DNA of 64,000 nt from Weissella thailandensis (GCF_005405465.1 NZ_BJEC01000013.1:1-64000); one strand, 5' to 3'; positions 53,328 through 62,592 are shown, counted from the stretch's first letter. Program-made: numbers and translations. Notes: a model not told the origin generated them from the sequence alone.

Positions 53328-55223
53328 ATGGGGACACGTCAACAAGACGATTTTTATGAAGCAATCAATGAAGATTGGGTCGCACAAGCTGTGATTCCAA
53401 ATGATAAGTCACGAACTGGTGGCTTCATTGATCTAGCCGATGAAATTGAAGATTTAATGTTAGCGACAACGGATAAGTGGTTAGCTGGTGAAGATGTACC
53501 AGATGATAAGGTGTTACGTAACTTTATCAAATATCATCGATTAGCAGCAGATTGGGAAACACGTAATCAAGTCGGTACTGCGCCTGTTTTGCCAATTATC
53601 AAACGTTATCAACAATTTAAATCATTTGCAGATTTTGCACAAAACATTGCTACTTTGGAAAAAGAAGGATTGCCTAATGCTTTGCCATTAGGAATCGCAC
53701 CTGATTTTAAAGATGCTCAAACTTATGTTTTATGGGCAGATGCTTTAGGCACAATTTTGCCAGATACAACTTATTATGAACCTGACCACCCACAAGGGGC
53801 AGAATTGTTGAAGAAGTGGCGTGAGTCTCAAGAGCAACTATTGCCTAAGTTTGGCTTTAGTGAAAGTGAAATTAAGGACTTACTAGATAAGGCTATTGCA
53901 TTTGATGCACGTGTGGCTAAAGTTGTGTTGAGTCAGGAAGAATCTTCAGAGTTTGTGAAGTTATACAAACCTTATAAGTGGGCAGACTTCACTGCTTTGG
54001 CACCAGAGTTACCATTAAATGAAATTGTGACTGAGATGATTGGTGAGGAACCAGACATGGTTGTTGTGCCTGAAGAACGTTTCTGGCATGCAGCTGACCA
54101 GTTCTTCTCAGAAGAGGCTTGGCCATTATTGCGGGCTACTTTGATTATTAGTATTGCTAACAGTTATACAGGTTACTTATCAGATGATGTCCGGATACTA
54201 GGTGGTGCCTATGGTCGGGCGTTATCTGGTACCCCAGAACCAAAGAATCGGCAAAAGTCAGCTTATTATCTAGCTGAAGGACCATTTAACCAGGCGTTAG
54301 GTTTGTGGTATGCCCATAAAAAGTCCTCACCAGCGGCAAAGGCTGATGTTGAGGATAAGGTTGCCACGATGATTGATGTTTATAAAGAGCGTTTGCAGCA
54401 AACAACTTGGTTACAACAATCGACGCGCGATAAAGCAGTGGTTAAGTTGAATGCTATCAAACCACATATTGGTTATCCTGAAAAGCTGCCTGATTATTAT
54501 CAAGATAAAGTGGTTGCGGACGGTGCAACATTATTTGAAGCCATGCAAAAGTTCACGCAACAAAGTATTGCACGTACATGGGCAAAATGGCATCAACCAG
54601 TCGATCGTGATGAATGGCATATGCCAGCACATATGGTGAACGCATATTATGATCCACAGCAAAACCAAATTGTTTTCCCCGCGGCTATTTTACAAGCACC
54701 ATTCTACAGTTTGGATCAATCTGATTCAGCGAACTATGGTGGGATTGGGGCAGTGATTGCTCATGAAATTTCACACGCGTTCGACACTAATGGGTCATCG
54801 TTTGACGAACATGGTAGCCTAAATAATTGGTGGACTGATGAGGATTTTGCGGCCTTTAAAGAACGGACACAAAAAATCATTGATCAATTTGACGGGTTGG
54901 ATTCATATGGTGCCAAGGTGAACGGTAAGTTGACGGTTTCCGAAAATGTTGCTGATTTAGGTGGATTTGCTGCGGCGTTGGCAGCGGCAAAACGAGAAGC
55001 AGACTTTTCGGCTAAAGAGTTCTTTGTGAGTTGGGCGACGATTTGGCGTATGAAGGCTCGTCCAGAATTGATGAAGTTCTTTGCCGCAGTGGATGTTCAC
55101 GCACCTAATAAAGCACGTACCAACGTCATTGTCTCAAACTTTGATGATTTCTATAAGACGTTTGATGTTAAAGAGAATGATGGGATGTATCGTGCACCAA
55201 GTGATCGAACAATGATTTGGTAA
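53328..55223 (+). CDS. pepO: M13 family endopeptidase PepO
   Basis: 631 residues, neprilysin-like zinc peptidase. Active site VIAHEISHAFD near 478-488 (HExxH) and the third-ligand motif ENVADLGG near 541-548; substrate-binding NAYYDP near 440. There is no signal peptide, so it works in the cytoplasm on oligopeptides brought in by transporters such as dtpT or Opp. GAGGTG precedes the ATG. The substrate set is not visible. Confidence 0.93.
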   Translation: MGTRQQDDFYEAINEDWVAQAVIPNDKSRTGGFIDLADEIEDLMLATTDKWLAGEDVPDDKVLRNFIKYHRLAADWETRNQVGTAPVLPIIKRYQQFKSFADFAQNIATLEKEGLPNALPLGIAPDFKDAQTYVLWADALGTILPDTTYYEPDHPQGAELLKKWRESQEQLLPKFGFSESEIKDLLDKAIAFDARVAKVVLSQEESSEFVKLYKPYKWADFTALAPELPLNEIVTEMIGEEPDMVVVPEERFWHAADQFFSEEAWPLLRATLIISIANSYTGYLSDDVRILGGAYGRALSGTPEPKNRQKSAYYLAEGPFNQALGLWYAHKKSSPAAKADVEDKVATMIDVYKERLQQTTWLQQSTRDKAVVKLNAIKPHIGYPEKLPDYYQDKVVADGATLFEAMQKFTQQSIARTWAKWHQPVDRDEWHMPAHMVNAYYDPQQNQIVFPAAILQAPFYSLDQSDSANYGGIGAVIAHEISHAFDTNGSSFDEHGSLNNWWTDEDFAAFKERTQKIIDQFDGLDSYGAKVNGKLTVSENVADLGGFAAALAAAKREADFSAKEFFVSWATIWRMKARPELMKFFAAVDVHAPNKARTNVIVSNFDDFYKTFDVKENDGMYRAPSDRTMIW

Positions 55224-55228
55224 ACGCA

Positions 55229-55264
55229 TTACATTAAGGCTTCAGACTTTTGGAACGCGTTTAT
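55229..55264 (-). repeat. Dispersed palindromic repeat, left-end fragment, inverted
   Basis: Reverse complement reads ATAAACGCGTTCCAAAAGTC and then TGAAGCCTTAATGTAA, identical to the left end of the 27.9/33.2-kb copies. Only this arm is present, directly after pepO. Confidence 0.85.
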
Positions 55265-55318
55265 GCATATCAAAAGAGAATCCACATTGATGATATAAAA
55301 TTTAATGTGTTTTAACAC

Positions 55319-55359
55319 AAGAAGGTCGGGACATTTAATTAGCCCCGACCTTCTTTTTG
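55319..55359 (+). terminator. Terminator between pepO and the copper operon
   Basis: AAGAAGGTCGGG (55319-55330) pairs perfectly with CCCGACCTTCTT (55344-55355), then TTT. Confidence 0.92.
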
Positions 55360-55367
55360 CATATTTG

Positions 55368-55416
55368 TTGACAGTTGTAAACGATAAATTATATACTTAA
55401 TATAGTTACAAATGTA
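55368..55416 (+). promoter_or_regulatory. Copper operon promoter with two CopY boxes
   Basis: TTGACA (55368-55373), 18 bases, TATACT (55392-55397). The CopY consensus TACANNTGTA is matched exactly by TACAAATGTA (55407-55416) and with one change by GACAGTTGTA (55370-55379), which overlaps the -35. Copper-free, zinc-loaded CopY would block the promoter. Confidence 0.88.
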
Positions 55417-55439
55417 AACGATAATAAGGAGATGATGTT

Positions 55440-55892
55440 ATGGCGCAGGCACAGGATATGTCTACTGCTGAATGGGAATTGATGCGAGTTATTTGGACAA
55501 TGCATGAAGCCGGTAGCAGTGACATTATTAGAGTGATTCAGAGTAAAAAGGATTGGACTGAATCAACTATCAAAACTTTGTTACGCCGTTTGGTAAATAA
55601 AGAAGTCCTAACAACGCGTAAAGTTGGGCGAAAATTTATTTATCAACCTTTGATTGGTGAAGATGAGGCAATGGATCAGATGACGGCTGAAACTTTTGAT
55701 CGCTTGTGTCGGATGAAAAGAGGTCGCGCCATTAGCAAGTTGGTCGCTGATACAACGTTGAGCCAAACTGACATTCAAGAATTACAGCAAGTTTTGGCAG
55801 AAAAAGTAGCGACCGCACCGGAAAAAGTGGCTTGCGATTGTATTGCACCAATGAGTTGTGAAAATTGTGAAGATCATTCAATGATGGTCTAG
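55440..55892 (+). CDS. copY: Copper-responsive repressor CopY
   Basis: 150 residues, BlaI/MecI-type winged helix at about 5-75 (MSTAEWELMRVIW, WTESTIKTLLRRLVNKEVL). The C-terminal metal site reads CDCIAPMSCENC (about 132-143): CxC and CxxC five residues apart, a small variation of the CxCx4CxC of enterococcal CopY. Cu(I) should displace zinc there and release the two boxes upstream. First gene of the operon; AAGGAG precedes it. Confidence 0.9.
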   Translation: MAQAQDMSTAEWELMRVIWTMHEAGSSDIIRVIQSKKDWTESTIKTLLRRLVNKEVLTTRKVGRKFIYQPLIGEDEAMDQMTAETFDRLCRMKRGRAISKLVADTTLSQTDIQELQQVLAEKVATAPEKVACDCIAPMSCENCEDHSMMV

Positions 55893-55905
55893 AAAGGAGT
55901 CATAC

Positions 55906-56277
55906 ATGGCAAGAATAATGGTATTAATTATTGGTATATTGATGATTGGCTTTATTGCTTGGTGGTTCTTTGGTAAGCATGAGGCAAAAACTGAAACGGC
56001 AGCTTTCGCATCAGATCAACAGGATGTCGATATCTTGGTTAAGGGTGGTTATTCACCTGAGCAAGTGGTCTTAAAGCAAGGTGTGCCTGCAAAATTACAT
56101 TTTACGCGGACTGATCCATCTAGCTGTCTGGATCATGTTGTTTTCCCCGATTTTGGGATCAATCAAGCATTACCACAAAATCAAGAAGAGACGGTCACGA
56201 TTGATACAAATAAACCAGGTGAATATGAATGGGCTTGTGGGATGGATATGTTCCACGGCAAAGTCATCATTAAATAA
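55906..56277 (+). CDS. Membrane-anchored cupredoxin-domain protein
   Basis: 123 residues. One N-terminal membrane helix (about 4-22) then a cupredoxin-like domain (about 35-123) beginning VDILVKGGYSPEQVVLKQG and holding two cysteines, SSCLDHVVF near 69-77 and [13 protein letters not shown] near 110-122, with Met and His typical of copper sites. It lies between copY and copA, where many operons carry the chaperone copZ, so a copper-handing role at the outer membrane face is inferred. Confidence 0.85.
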   Translation: MARIMVLIIGILMIGFIAWWFFGKHEAKTETAAFASDQQDVDILVKGGYSPEQVVLKQGVPAKLHFTRTDPSSCLDHVVFPDFGINQALPQNQEETVTIDTNKPGEYEWACGMDMFHGKVIIK

Positions 56278-56303
56278 GTTTTATATCCAGGAGGTAAAAA
56301 CGA

Positions 56304-56573
56304 ATGAGTGAATTATAAAAAGTAGATGTAACGGTTGCTGGTGGTTATGAACCAGAAGTTGTTAGTTTAAAGCGTGGTGTCCCAGCCGAAGTGACGTTTA
56401 CTCGTACCAGTACACAGGGTTGTTTAGACGTTGTTCATTCTAAAGAATTGGGTTTTGAAGAAGATTTGCCTATTGATGAACCGAAAACAGTGACAATTAA
56501 TACAGAGAAGGCTGGCGAATTTGAGTTTAGCTGTGGGATGGATATGTTCCATGGCAAAGTTATTGTAAAGTAG
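56304..56573 (+). pseudogene. Second cupredoxin-domain gene with stop at codon 5
   Basis: An ideal ribosome site (AGGAGG, 56290-56295) and ATG at 56304 read MSEL then TAA (56316-56318); the same frame continues open as KVDVTVAGGYEPEVVSLKRG to TAG at 56571. The domain keeps CLDVV and [12 protein letters not shown], like the first cupredoxin but without a membrane helix. One C-to-T change in a CAA codon would explain it (MSELQKVDV). No alternative start exists before GTG 56391, which would lose the first strand. Probably silenced recently, unless read through or a sequence error. Confidence 0.85.
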
Positions 56574-56581
56574 GTGGTCAT

Positions 56582-58498
56582 ATGAAAATCACCACACGTT
56601 TTTGGATATCGTTAATTCTGTCATTGCCAATGTTAATTGCCATGATTGTCATGCCGTTCACGGATTGGATGCTACCAGGTGGTGAAGTGACGATGCTGGT
56701 CTTAACGACAGTGATTATGTTGATTTCTGCTCGGCCGTTTTTGTCGAGTGCCTGGTCGTCTTTTCAAAAGCATCACTCAAATATGGATACGCTGATTGCT
56801 GTTGGAACAGGTACTGCCTATGTCTACAGTATTTATGCGATGTTTACCGGTAAGGCGGTCTTTTTTGAAAGTGCGGCCTGTGTTATTACCTTTGTTTTGC
56901 TTGGACAAGTTCTTGAAGAGAGAATGCGTGATAATGCTTCGTCAGCGATTGAGAAGTTGATGGATCTGCAAGCAAAAGATGCGGAAGTGAAGCGTGATGG
57001 AAAATTTGTTCGTTTATCATTAGATAAAGTGGTCGCTGATGATTTGATTCGGGTACGTCCTGGAGAGAAAATCGCCGTTGATGGTAAGATTGTTGAAGGA
57101 ACGTCAACTGTGGACGAATCGATGGTAACGGGTGAAAGCATGCCGGTTACAAGACAAGTTGGTGATGACGTAATTGGGTCGACCATTAATATGACGGGGA
57201 CGTTTGTCTTTCGTGCTGAAAAAGTGGGTGACCAAACAATGCTAGCCCAAATCGTTACGTTAGTTAAAAAAGCACAATCTAGTCATGCACCGATTCAAAA
57301 ATTGACGGATCGTGTATCGGATATTTTCGCGCCCGTTGTGTTGATGATTGCTATTTTAACTTTCTTGATTTGGTATGTCTTTATTGGTCATGATGTGGCA
57401 AATTCACTAATTTTTGCTGTTTCAGTTGTCGTGATTGCCTGTCCATGTGCCCTTGGTCTAGCGACGCCAACCGCTTTAATGGTGGGAACTGGTCGTGGTG
57501 CCAAAATGGGTATTCTAATTAAAAATGGTGAAGTACTTGAAAAAGTGAATGCTGTGGATACAGTGGTTTTCGATAAAACGGGTACTATCACCGTTGGTAA
57601 GCCTAAGGTTACAGATATCATTGGGGATAAAAAGCAAGTCCTGACACTGGCTGCGCAATTAGAAGCTAGCTCTGAGCATCCATTGGCGTTAGCAATTAAC
57701 GAGGAAGCACAAGCACAAAAAATTGATGCGCCTACAGTTTCAAATTTCCAAGCGTTGTCTGGAAAAGGTGTGCAGGCTTCTGTAGATGGGCAACGGGCCT
57801 TTGTTGGTAATAGTCGGCTATTAGAAGATGCAAACATTGATGATCAGCTGCAACAGCAGATGGAGAAACTGCAAAAAGAAGCCAAGACCGTCGTCTTAGT
57901 TGGTCAACAACAACAAGTTATTGGCTTGATTGCCATTCAAGATACACCCAAAGAGACCTCTGAAAAAGCCAGTACTGCCTTAAAGTCGCGTGGTTTAAAG
58001 ACGATTATGTTAACCGGTGATAACCAACAAGTTGCGCAAGCAATTGCTGACGAAGTGGGTATTGATGATGTGATTGCCGATGTGCTGCCAGCAGAAAAGG
58101 CCGATGAAATTAAAAAATTACAGGAAAATTATTCGGTTGCCTTTGTTGGGGATGGTATTAATGATGCCCCAGCTTTGACTACGGCAGATGTTGGTATTGC
58201 CATGGGGGCAGGAACAGATGTTGCGATTGATGCTGGTGGGATCGTGTTGGTCAAAAATGATTTACGTGATGTTGACACTGCTTTAGCCTTGAGTCAAAAG
58301 ACATTTGGCAGAATCAAATTAAATCTTTTCTGGGCCTTTGTATACAATGTGCTAGGGATTCCAGTTGCGGCCGGTGTATTTTATGGCTTTGGTTTTATTC
58401 TGAGTCCAGAAATTGCAGGTGTTGCAATGGCCCTTAGTTCGTTGTCTGTTGTGATTAGTTCAGTACTACTTGGTCAGTCAAAATTGACGACTAGCTAA
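56582..58498 (+). CDS. copA: Copper-exporting P1B-type ATPase without N-terminal metal-binding domain
   Basis: 638 residues, eight membrane helices. CPC metal-transport motif in [14 protein letters not shown] near 281-294, phosphorylation motif DKTGT near 330-334, the SSEHPLA heavy-metal HP motif near 364-370, MVTGES actuator motif near 180-185, GDGINDAP hinge near 523-530. It begins directly at the first membrane helix, so the usual HMA domains (CxxC) are missing; the operon's cupredoxins may deliver copper. Cu(I) is inferred from CPC and CopY; silver may also be moved. Confidence 0.9.
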   Translation: MKITTRFWISLILSLPMLIAMIVMPFTDWMLPGGEVTMLVLTTVIMLISARPFLSSAWSSFQKHHSNMDTLIAVGTGTAYVYSIYAMFTGKAVFFESAACVITFVLLGQVLEERMRDNASSAIEKLMDLQAKDAEVKRDGKFVRLSLDKVVADDLIRVRPGEKIAVDGKIVEGTSTVDESMVTGESMPVTRQVGDDVIGSTINMTGTFVFRAEKVGDQTMLAQIVTLVKKAQSSHAPIQKLTDRVSDIFAPVVLMIAILTFLIWYVFIGHDVANSLIFAVSVVVIACPCALGLATPTALMVGTGRGAKMGILIKNGEVLEKVNAVDTVVFDKTGTITVGKPKVTDIIGDKKQVLTLAAQLEASSEHPLALAINEEAQAQKIDAPTVSNFQALSGKGVQASVDGQRAFVGNSRLLEDANIDDQLQQQMEKLQKEAKTVVLVGQQQQVIGLIAIQDTPKETSEKASTALKSRGLKTIMLTGDNQQVAQAIADEVGIDDVIADVLPAEKADEIKKLQENYSVAFVGDGINDAPALTTADVGIAMGAGTDVAIDAGGIVLVKNDLRDVDTALALSQKTFGRIKLNLFWAFVYNVLGIPVAAGVFYGFGFILSPEIAGVAMALSSLSVVISSVLLGQSKLTTS

Positions 58499-58550
58499 TA
58501 GAGTCGCGAGTAAGGCAAAAGATGTCTGGCATTTGGCTGGAACGTATTTA
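58499..58550 (-). repeat. Degenerate, shortened inverted copy of the dispersed repeat
   Basis: Read forward: AGAGTCGCGAG...GGCAAAAGATGTCTGGC...GGAACGTATTTATG. This follows the reverse complement of the repeat's two ends with many changes and no centre. Weak but consistent with the other copies. Confidence 0.4.
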
Positions 58551-58598
58551 TGGGTAAGAATTACAAATTTGTGTATAATGTGCTTTAAGCATCAGAAG

Positions 58599-58632
58599 AT
58601 TGGAACAATTATTTTGTTCCAATCTTTTTTTA
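58599..58632 (+). terminator. Terminator (TTGGAACA stem type)
   Basis: AGATTGGAACAA (58598-58609) pairs with TTGTTCCAATCT (58614-58625), then TTTTT. It closes the copper operon. Confidence 0.9.
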
Positions 58633-58671
58633 AAATATTTGACTTGTTTACTATCTAAAAACGCAAAAATT

Positions 58672-58685
58672 TGTAAGCGCTTCAT
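58672..58685 (+). promoter_or_regulatory. cre-like site upstream of adhE
   Basis: TGTAAGCGCTTCAT fits the CcpA consensus TGWAANCGNTNNCW. It lies about 100 bp before the adhE promoter, so CcpA could activate from here. Confidence 0.55.
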
Positions 58686-58785
58686 TTGTTAATAAATGAG
58701 CAAAGTCGACGTTTTTAACATTTAGAAAATTTGTGAAAAACAGTGAAAATCATGATGAAAGCTTGGCGAATTGCGTTTTAATCTG

Positions 58786-58842
58786 TTGACATGCAGGGTG
58801 TATTTGCTATAATTAACATTGTTAAAAGTTGAGCAATGTTAA
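58786..58842 (+). promoter_or_regulatory. adhE promoter and leader inverted repeat
   Basis: TTGACA (58786-58791), 16 bases, TATAAT (58808-58813). A perfect inverted repeat, TTAACATTG (58813-58821) and CAATGTTAA (58834-58842), overlaps the transcription start and could be an operator or a 5' hairpin. I see no canonical Rex box. Confidence 0.8.
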
Positions 58843-58872
58843 CGAATTCAAACAATTTGAGAGGTAGATATA

Positions 58873-61566
58873 ATGACTACTACGACTAAGAAAAAGAAGA
58901 CACTGACACCTGAGGAAAAAGCAGCTCATTATGCAGCTGCTGAGGAAATGACTAATAAGTTAGTCGACCAGGCAGAAGTTGCTCTACAAAAATTTCAAAC
59001 TTACACGCAAGAGCAAGTTGATAAGATTGTCGCAGCCATGGCCTTAGCTGGTTCTGAAAATGCTTTGCTACTTGCTCACGAAGCTTATGATGAAACGGGA
59101 CGTGGTGTTATTGAAGATAAAGACACTAAAAACCGTTTTGCATCAGAATCTGTTTATAATGCGATTAAAAATGATAAAACAGTTGGTGTGATTTCAGAAG
59201 ATAAGGTTAGTGGAAAGGTCGAATTAGTGGCACCACTTGGTATCTTGGCCGGAATCGTCCCAACAACGAATCCAACTTCGACGGCTATCTTTAAGTCGAT
59301 GTTAACAGCAAAGACTCGTAATACGATCGTCTTTGCTTTCCACCCACAAGCACAGCAGTCTTCTGTTCATGCGGCTAAGGTCGTTTATGACGCAGCGGTT
59401 GCAGCGGGTGCACCTAAAAACTTCATTCAATGGATCGAAACACCTTCAATTGATGCAACAAACGCATTGATTAAGAATCCGAAGATTGCTTCAATTTTAG
59501 CAACCGGTGGTCCATCAATGGTCAACGCAGCATTGCATTCTGGAAATCCATCAATGGGGGTTGGTGCTGGAAATGGTGCAGTCTATGTTGATAAAACAGC
59601 TAATGTTGATCGAGCTGTTTCTGACTTGTTACTATCAAAGCGTTTTGATAACGGTATGATTTGTGCATCAGAAAATTCAGTTGTTATTGATGCATCAATT
59701 TATGATGAAATGGTACAGAAGTTGCAAGAGCAAGGGGCTTACTTAACACCAAAGAAAGATTATCAAAAGATTTCTGATTTTGTTTTCAAGCCAACTGGCG
59801 AGGGATATGGTGTAACTGGACCAGTTGCTGGACGTTCAGGTCGTTGGATTGCCGAACAAGCTGGTTTGAAGTTGCCAGAAGATAAAGATGTCTTACTATT
59901 CGAGCTTGAGAAGCGTAGCATTGGTGAGCCATTATCTTCTGAGAAGTTGAGTCCATTATTGTCAATTTACAAGGCACAGGATCGTGATGAAGCAGTTGAA
60001 ATTGTGCGCGCATTATTGAACTACCAGGGGGCTGGTCACAATGCGGCTATTCAAATTGGGGCACAAGACGATCCGTTTGTAAAAGAATATGCCGATCGCG
60101 TTGAAGCATCACGTATCCTAGTAAACCAACCTGATTCAATTGGTGGTGTCGGGGACATTTATACAGACGCTTTGCGACCATCACTAACACTTGGAACTGG
60201 TACTTGGGGGAAGAATTCATTGTCGCATAATCTATCAACTTATGATCTGTTAAATGTTAAGACAGTTGCTCGCCGTCGTAATCGTCCACAATGGGTCCGT
60301 TTGCCAAAGGACATTTACTACGAAACGAATGCGATTACTTATCTGCAAGAATTGCCAGATGTTGACCGTGCCTTTATCGTGGCCGATCCTGGTATGGTAA
60401 AGTTTGGCTTTGTTGATAAGATTTTGGATCAATTTGCACTACGTGAAGATCAGGTTAAGACATCATTCTATGGTTCAGTAAGTCCTGACCCAACTATCTC
60501 ACAAGCAATTGAAATTGCCCGTCAAATGGCTGACTTTAAGCCAGATACAGTTGTACTTCTAGGTGGTGGTTCAGCCCTTGATGCTGGTAAGATTGCCCGC
60601 TTCTTATATGAGTATTCAGCAACTAACCCTGACATCTTGTATGATGATGAAGGACTAAAGAAGTTATTCCAAGAATTAGCACAAAAGTTTATGGATATCC
60701 GTAAGCGTATTGTTAAGTTTGAGCACCAACGCTTAACACAGATGGTTGCTATTCCAACAACTTCTGGTACTGGATCTGAAGTGACACCATTCGCGGTAAT
60801 TACTGATGATGACAGCCATGTTAAGTACCCATTGGCCGACTATGAGTTGACGCCACAAGTTGCAATTGTTGACCCAGAATTTGTCATGACGGTGCCTAGC
60901 CGTACAGTTGCTTATTCAGGTATGGATGCTTTGTCACACGCCTTAGAATCTTATGTTTCAGTCATGTCTTCAGAGTTTACTCGTCCATGGGCCTTGCAAG
61001 CTATCAAGTTAATCTTTGATTATCTAGAAGAATCATACAAGTATAATGCAAAGAATCCAACGAAGGAAGGTGAACTTGCTCGTTCAAAGATGCATTATGC
61101 ATCAACCTTAGCTGGTATGTCATTTGGAAATGCCTTCTTAGGTTTGAACCACGCGATTGCTCACAAGACTGGTGGTGCCTTCGGTTTGCCTCACGGATTA
61201 GCAATCTCAATTGCGATGACACATGTTATTAAGTTTAATGGTGTGACAGGTAATGTGAAGCGGACACCGTTCCCACGTTATGAGACATATACAGCGCAAA
61301 AGGATTATGCTGATATTGCTCGTCACATTGGTTTGACTGGTAAGAATGATGCCGAATTGGTACAAGCATTGATTAATAAGATTAAGGATTTGGCTACAAA
61401 GTTGAACATGGATCTGACACTTTCTGGTAATGGTGTAAAGAAGGAAGACTTTGATCGTGAGCTTTCAGGTTTGATGGACTTGATTTACAATGATCAAACG
61501 ACACCAGGAAATCCACGTCAACCACGTTTGAATGAAATCGAACATTTGTTGAAGGATCAATTTTAA
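58873..61566 (+). CDS. adhE: Bifunctional acetaldehyde-CoA / alcohol dehydrogenase
   Basis: 897 residues, full length fusion. The N-terminal aldehyde dehydrogenase half (about 20-450) has the catalytic Cys in RFDNGMICASENSV near 257-270. The C-terminal iron-dependent alcohol dehydrogenase half (about 480-890) has GGGSALDAGK near 572-581, PTTSGTGSEVTPF near 632-644 and the metal His cluster in GMDALSHALE and GLPHGLA. It turns acetyl-CoA to ethanol and reoxidises two NADH, complementing phosphoketolase. It probably forms spirosomes. GAGAGGTAG precedes the ATG. Confidence 0.96.
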   Translation: MTTTTKKKKTLTPEEKAAHYAAAEEMTNKLVDQAEVALQKFQTYTQEQVDKIVAAMALAGSENALLLAHEAYDETGRGVIEDKDTKNRFASESVYNAIKNDKTVGVISEDKVSGKVELVAPLGILAGIVPTTNPTSTAIFKSMLTAKTRNTIVFAFHPQAQQSSVHAAKVVYDAAVAAGAPKNFIQWIETPSIDATNALIKNPKIASILATGGPSMVNAALHSGNPSMGVGAGNGAVYVDKTANVDRAVSDLLLSKRFDNGMICASENSVVIDASIYDEMVQKLQEQGAYLTPKKDYQKISDFVFKPTGEGYGVTGPVAGRSGRWIAEQAGLKLPEDKDVLLFELEKRSIGEPLSSEKLSPLLSIYKAQDRDEAVEIVRALLNYQGAGHNAAIQIGAQDDPFVKEYADRVEASRILVNQPDSIGGVGDIYTDALRPSLTLGTGTWGKNSLSHNLSTYDLLNVKTVARRRNRPQWVRLPKDIYYETNAITYLQELPDVDRAFIVADPGMVKFGFVDKILDQFALREDQVKTSFYGSVSPDPTISQAIEIARQMADFKPDTVVLLGGGSALDAGKIARFLYEYSATNPDILYDDEGLKKLFQELAQKFMDIRKRIVKFEHQRLTQMVAIPTTSGTGSEVTPFAVITDDDSHVKYPLADYELTPQVAIVDPEFVMTVPSRTVAYSGMDALSHALESYVSVMSSEFTRPWALQAIKLIFDYLEESYKYNAKNPTKEGELARSKMHYASTLAGMSFGNAFLGLNHAIAHKTGGAFGLPHGLAISIAMTHVIKFNGVTGNVKRTPFPRYETYTAQKDYADIARHIGLTGKNDAELVQALINKIKDLATKLNMDLTLSGNGVKKEDFDRELSGLMDLIYNDQTTPGNPRQPRLNEIEHLLKDQF

Positions 61567-61580
61567 TAAGTAATATGAAG

Positions 61581-61628
61581 CAAGCTTAGACTAACAAAAC
61601 AGTCCGTTAGTCTGGGCTTGTTTTTTGT
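61581..61628 (+). terminator. adhE terminator
   Basis: CAAGC-TT-AGACTAAC (61581-61595) pairs, with G-U, with GTTAGTCT-GG-GCTTG (61606-61620), then TTTTTT. Confidence 0.92.
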
Positions 61629-61671
61629 TATAATGAATAAAAATGATTTTTCAAAGAGGAACGGTGGCAAA

Positions 61672-62502
61672 ATGAATTTTATATCATGGAATATTGATAG
61701 TATCAATGCAGCTGTTGAGCATAAGTCAGTACGTGGTGAGATGACCTGGGAAGTGTTGCAAAACATTGCTTTAGAACGTCCTGATGTGCTGGCGATTCAA
61801 GAAACCAAACTAAAAGCAACTGGATTGACTAAAAAGCAGGAAACGGCCTTGGATGAATTATTTCCAAATTACTACCGGTATTTACGGATGAGTACTGGAC
61901 GTTCAGGCTATTCAGGAACCATGATGTTGACACGCCATGAACCACTTAGTGTGGATATGCCAGTGATTGGTGCACCTGGTGAAATGGACATTGAAGGACG
62001 GGTCATTACCCTGGAGTTTGAAAATAATTATGTATCAACTGTGTACACACCAAACTCTGGTAGTGGGTTAGCACGTTTAGGCGATCGGCAGGCCTGGGAT
62101 GATGCTTATCGCGCCTATATCCAGACGCTAGATGCTAAAAAGCCAGTTATTTTTTCGGGTGACTTTAACGTTGCTCATCAAGAAATTGACTTAAAGAATC
62201 CAAAGTCTAACCATAAGAAGGCTGGTTTTACTGATGAGGAACGGACGCATTTCAGTCGGTTACTAGACGCGGGTTTCACAGATACATTCCGTTATCTTCA
62301 TCCTGATCAGACAGGCGTCTATACTTGGTGGGCACAAATTTCAAAAACATCAAAGATTAATAACTCTGGTTGGCGGATTGATTACTATTTAACTTCTAAC
62401 CGGCTGGCTGACCAAATCAGTGAATTGTCAGTGATTGATACAGGTGCTCGGCAGGATCACGCCCCAATCAAGTTAGAAATGGCTGATGGCTTTAGTTTGT
62501 AA
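61672..62502 (+). CDS. exoA: Exodeoxyribonuclease III family AP endonuclease
   Basis: 276 residues from ATG 61672; MNFISWNIDSINAA is the family's normal start and the longer frame begins in the adhE terminator. Catalytic motifs: IQETKL near 40-45 (metal Glu), Y in VYTPNSG near 120-126, SGDFNVAHQEIDL near 160-172, YTWWA near 232-236, and the terminal DHAPI with catalytic His. It incises at abasic sites during base excision repair, acting after glycosylases such as MutY. Confidence 0.93.
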   Translation: MNFISWNIDSINAAVEHKSVRGEMTWEVLQNIALERPDVLAIQETKLKATGLTKKQETALDELFPNYYRYLRMSTGRSGYSGTMMLTRHEPLSVDMPVIGAPGEMDIEGRVITLEFENNYVSTVYTPNSGSGLARLGDRQAWDDAYRAYIQTLDAKKPVIFSGDFNVAHQEIDLKNPKSNHKKAGFTDEERTHFSRLLDAGFTDTFRYLHPDQTGVYTWWAQISKTSKINNSGWRIDYYLTSNRLADQISELSVIDTGARQDHAPIKLEMADGFSL

Positions 62503-62513
62503 TAATAAAAAAT

Positions 62514-62570
62514 AAAAACTAGCGACTTGAGATGACGAGAATAAAGTCATATCAGACCGCTAGTTTTTAT
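62514..62570 (+). terminator. exoA terminator, large loop
   Basis: AAAAACTAGCG (62514-62524) pairs perfectly with CGCTAGTTTTT (62558-62568). The 33-base loop contains a second small stem (ATGAC/GTCAT). Confidence 0.8.
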
Positions 62571-62592
62571 ATGCAAGACATTGTTAGCACAA

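Noticed and set aside
58720..58760. Rex operator before adhE (TTTGTGAAAAACAGTGAAAA)
   Set aside because: The two halves are direct, not inverted, and do not fit TTGTGAAN4TTCACAA.
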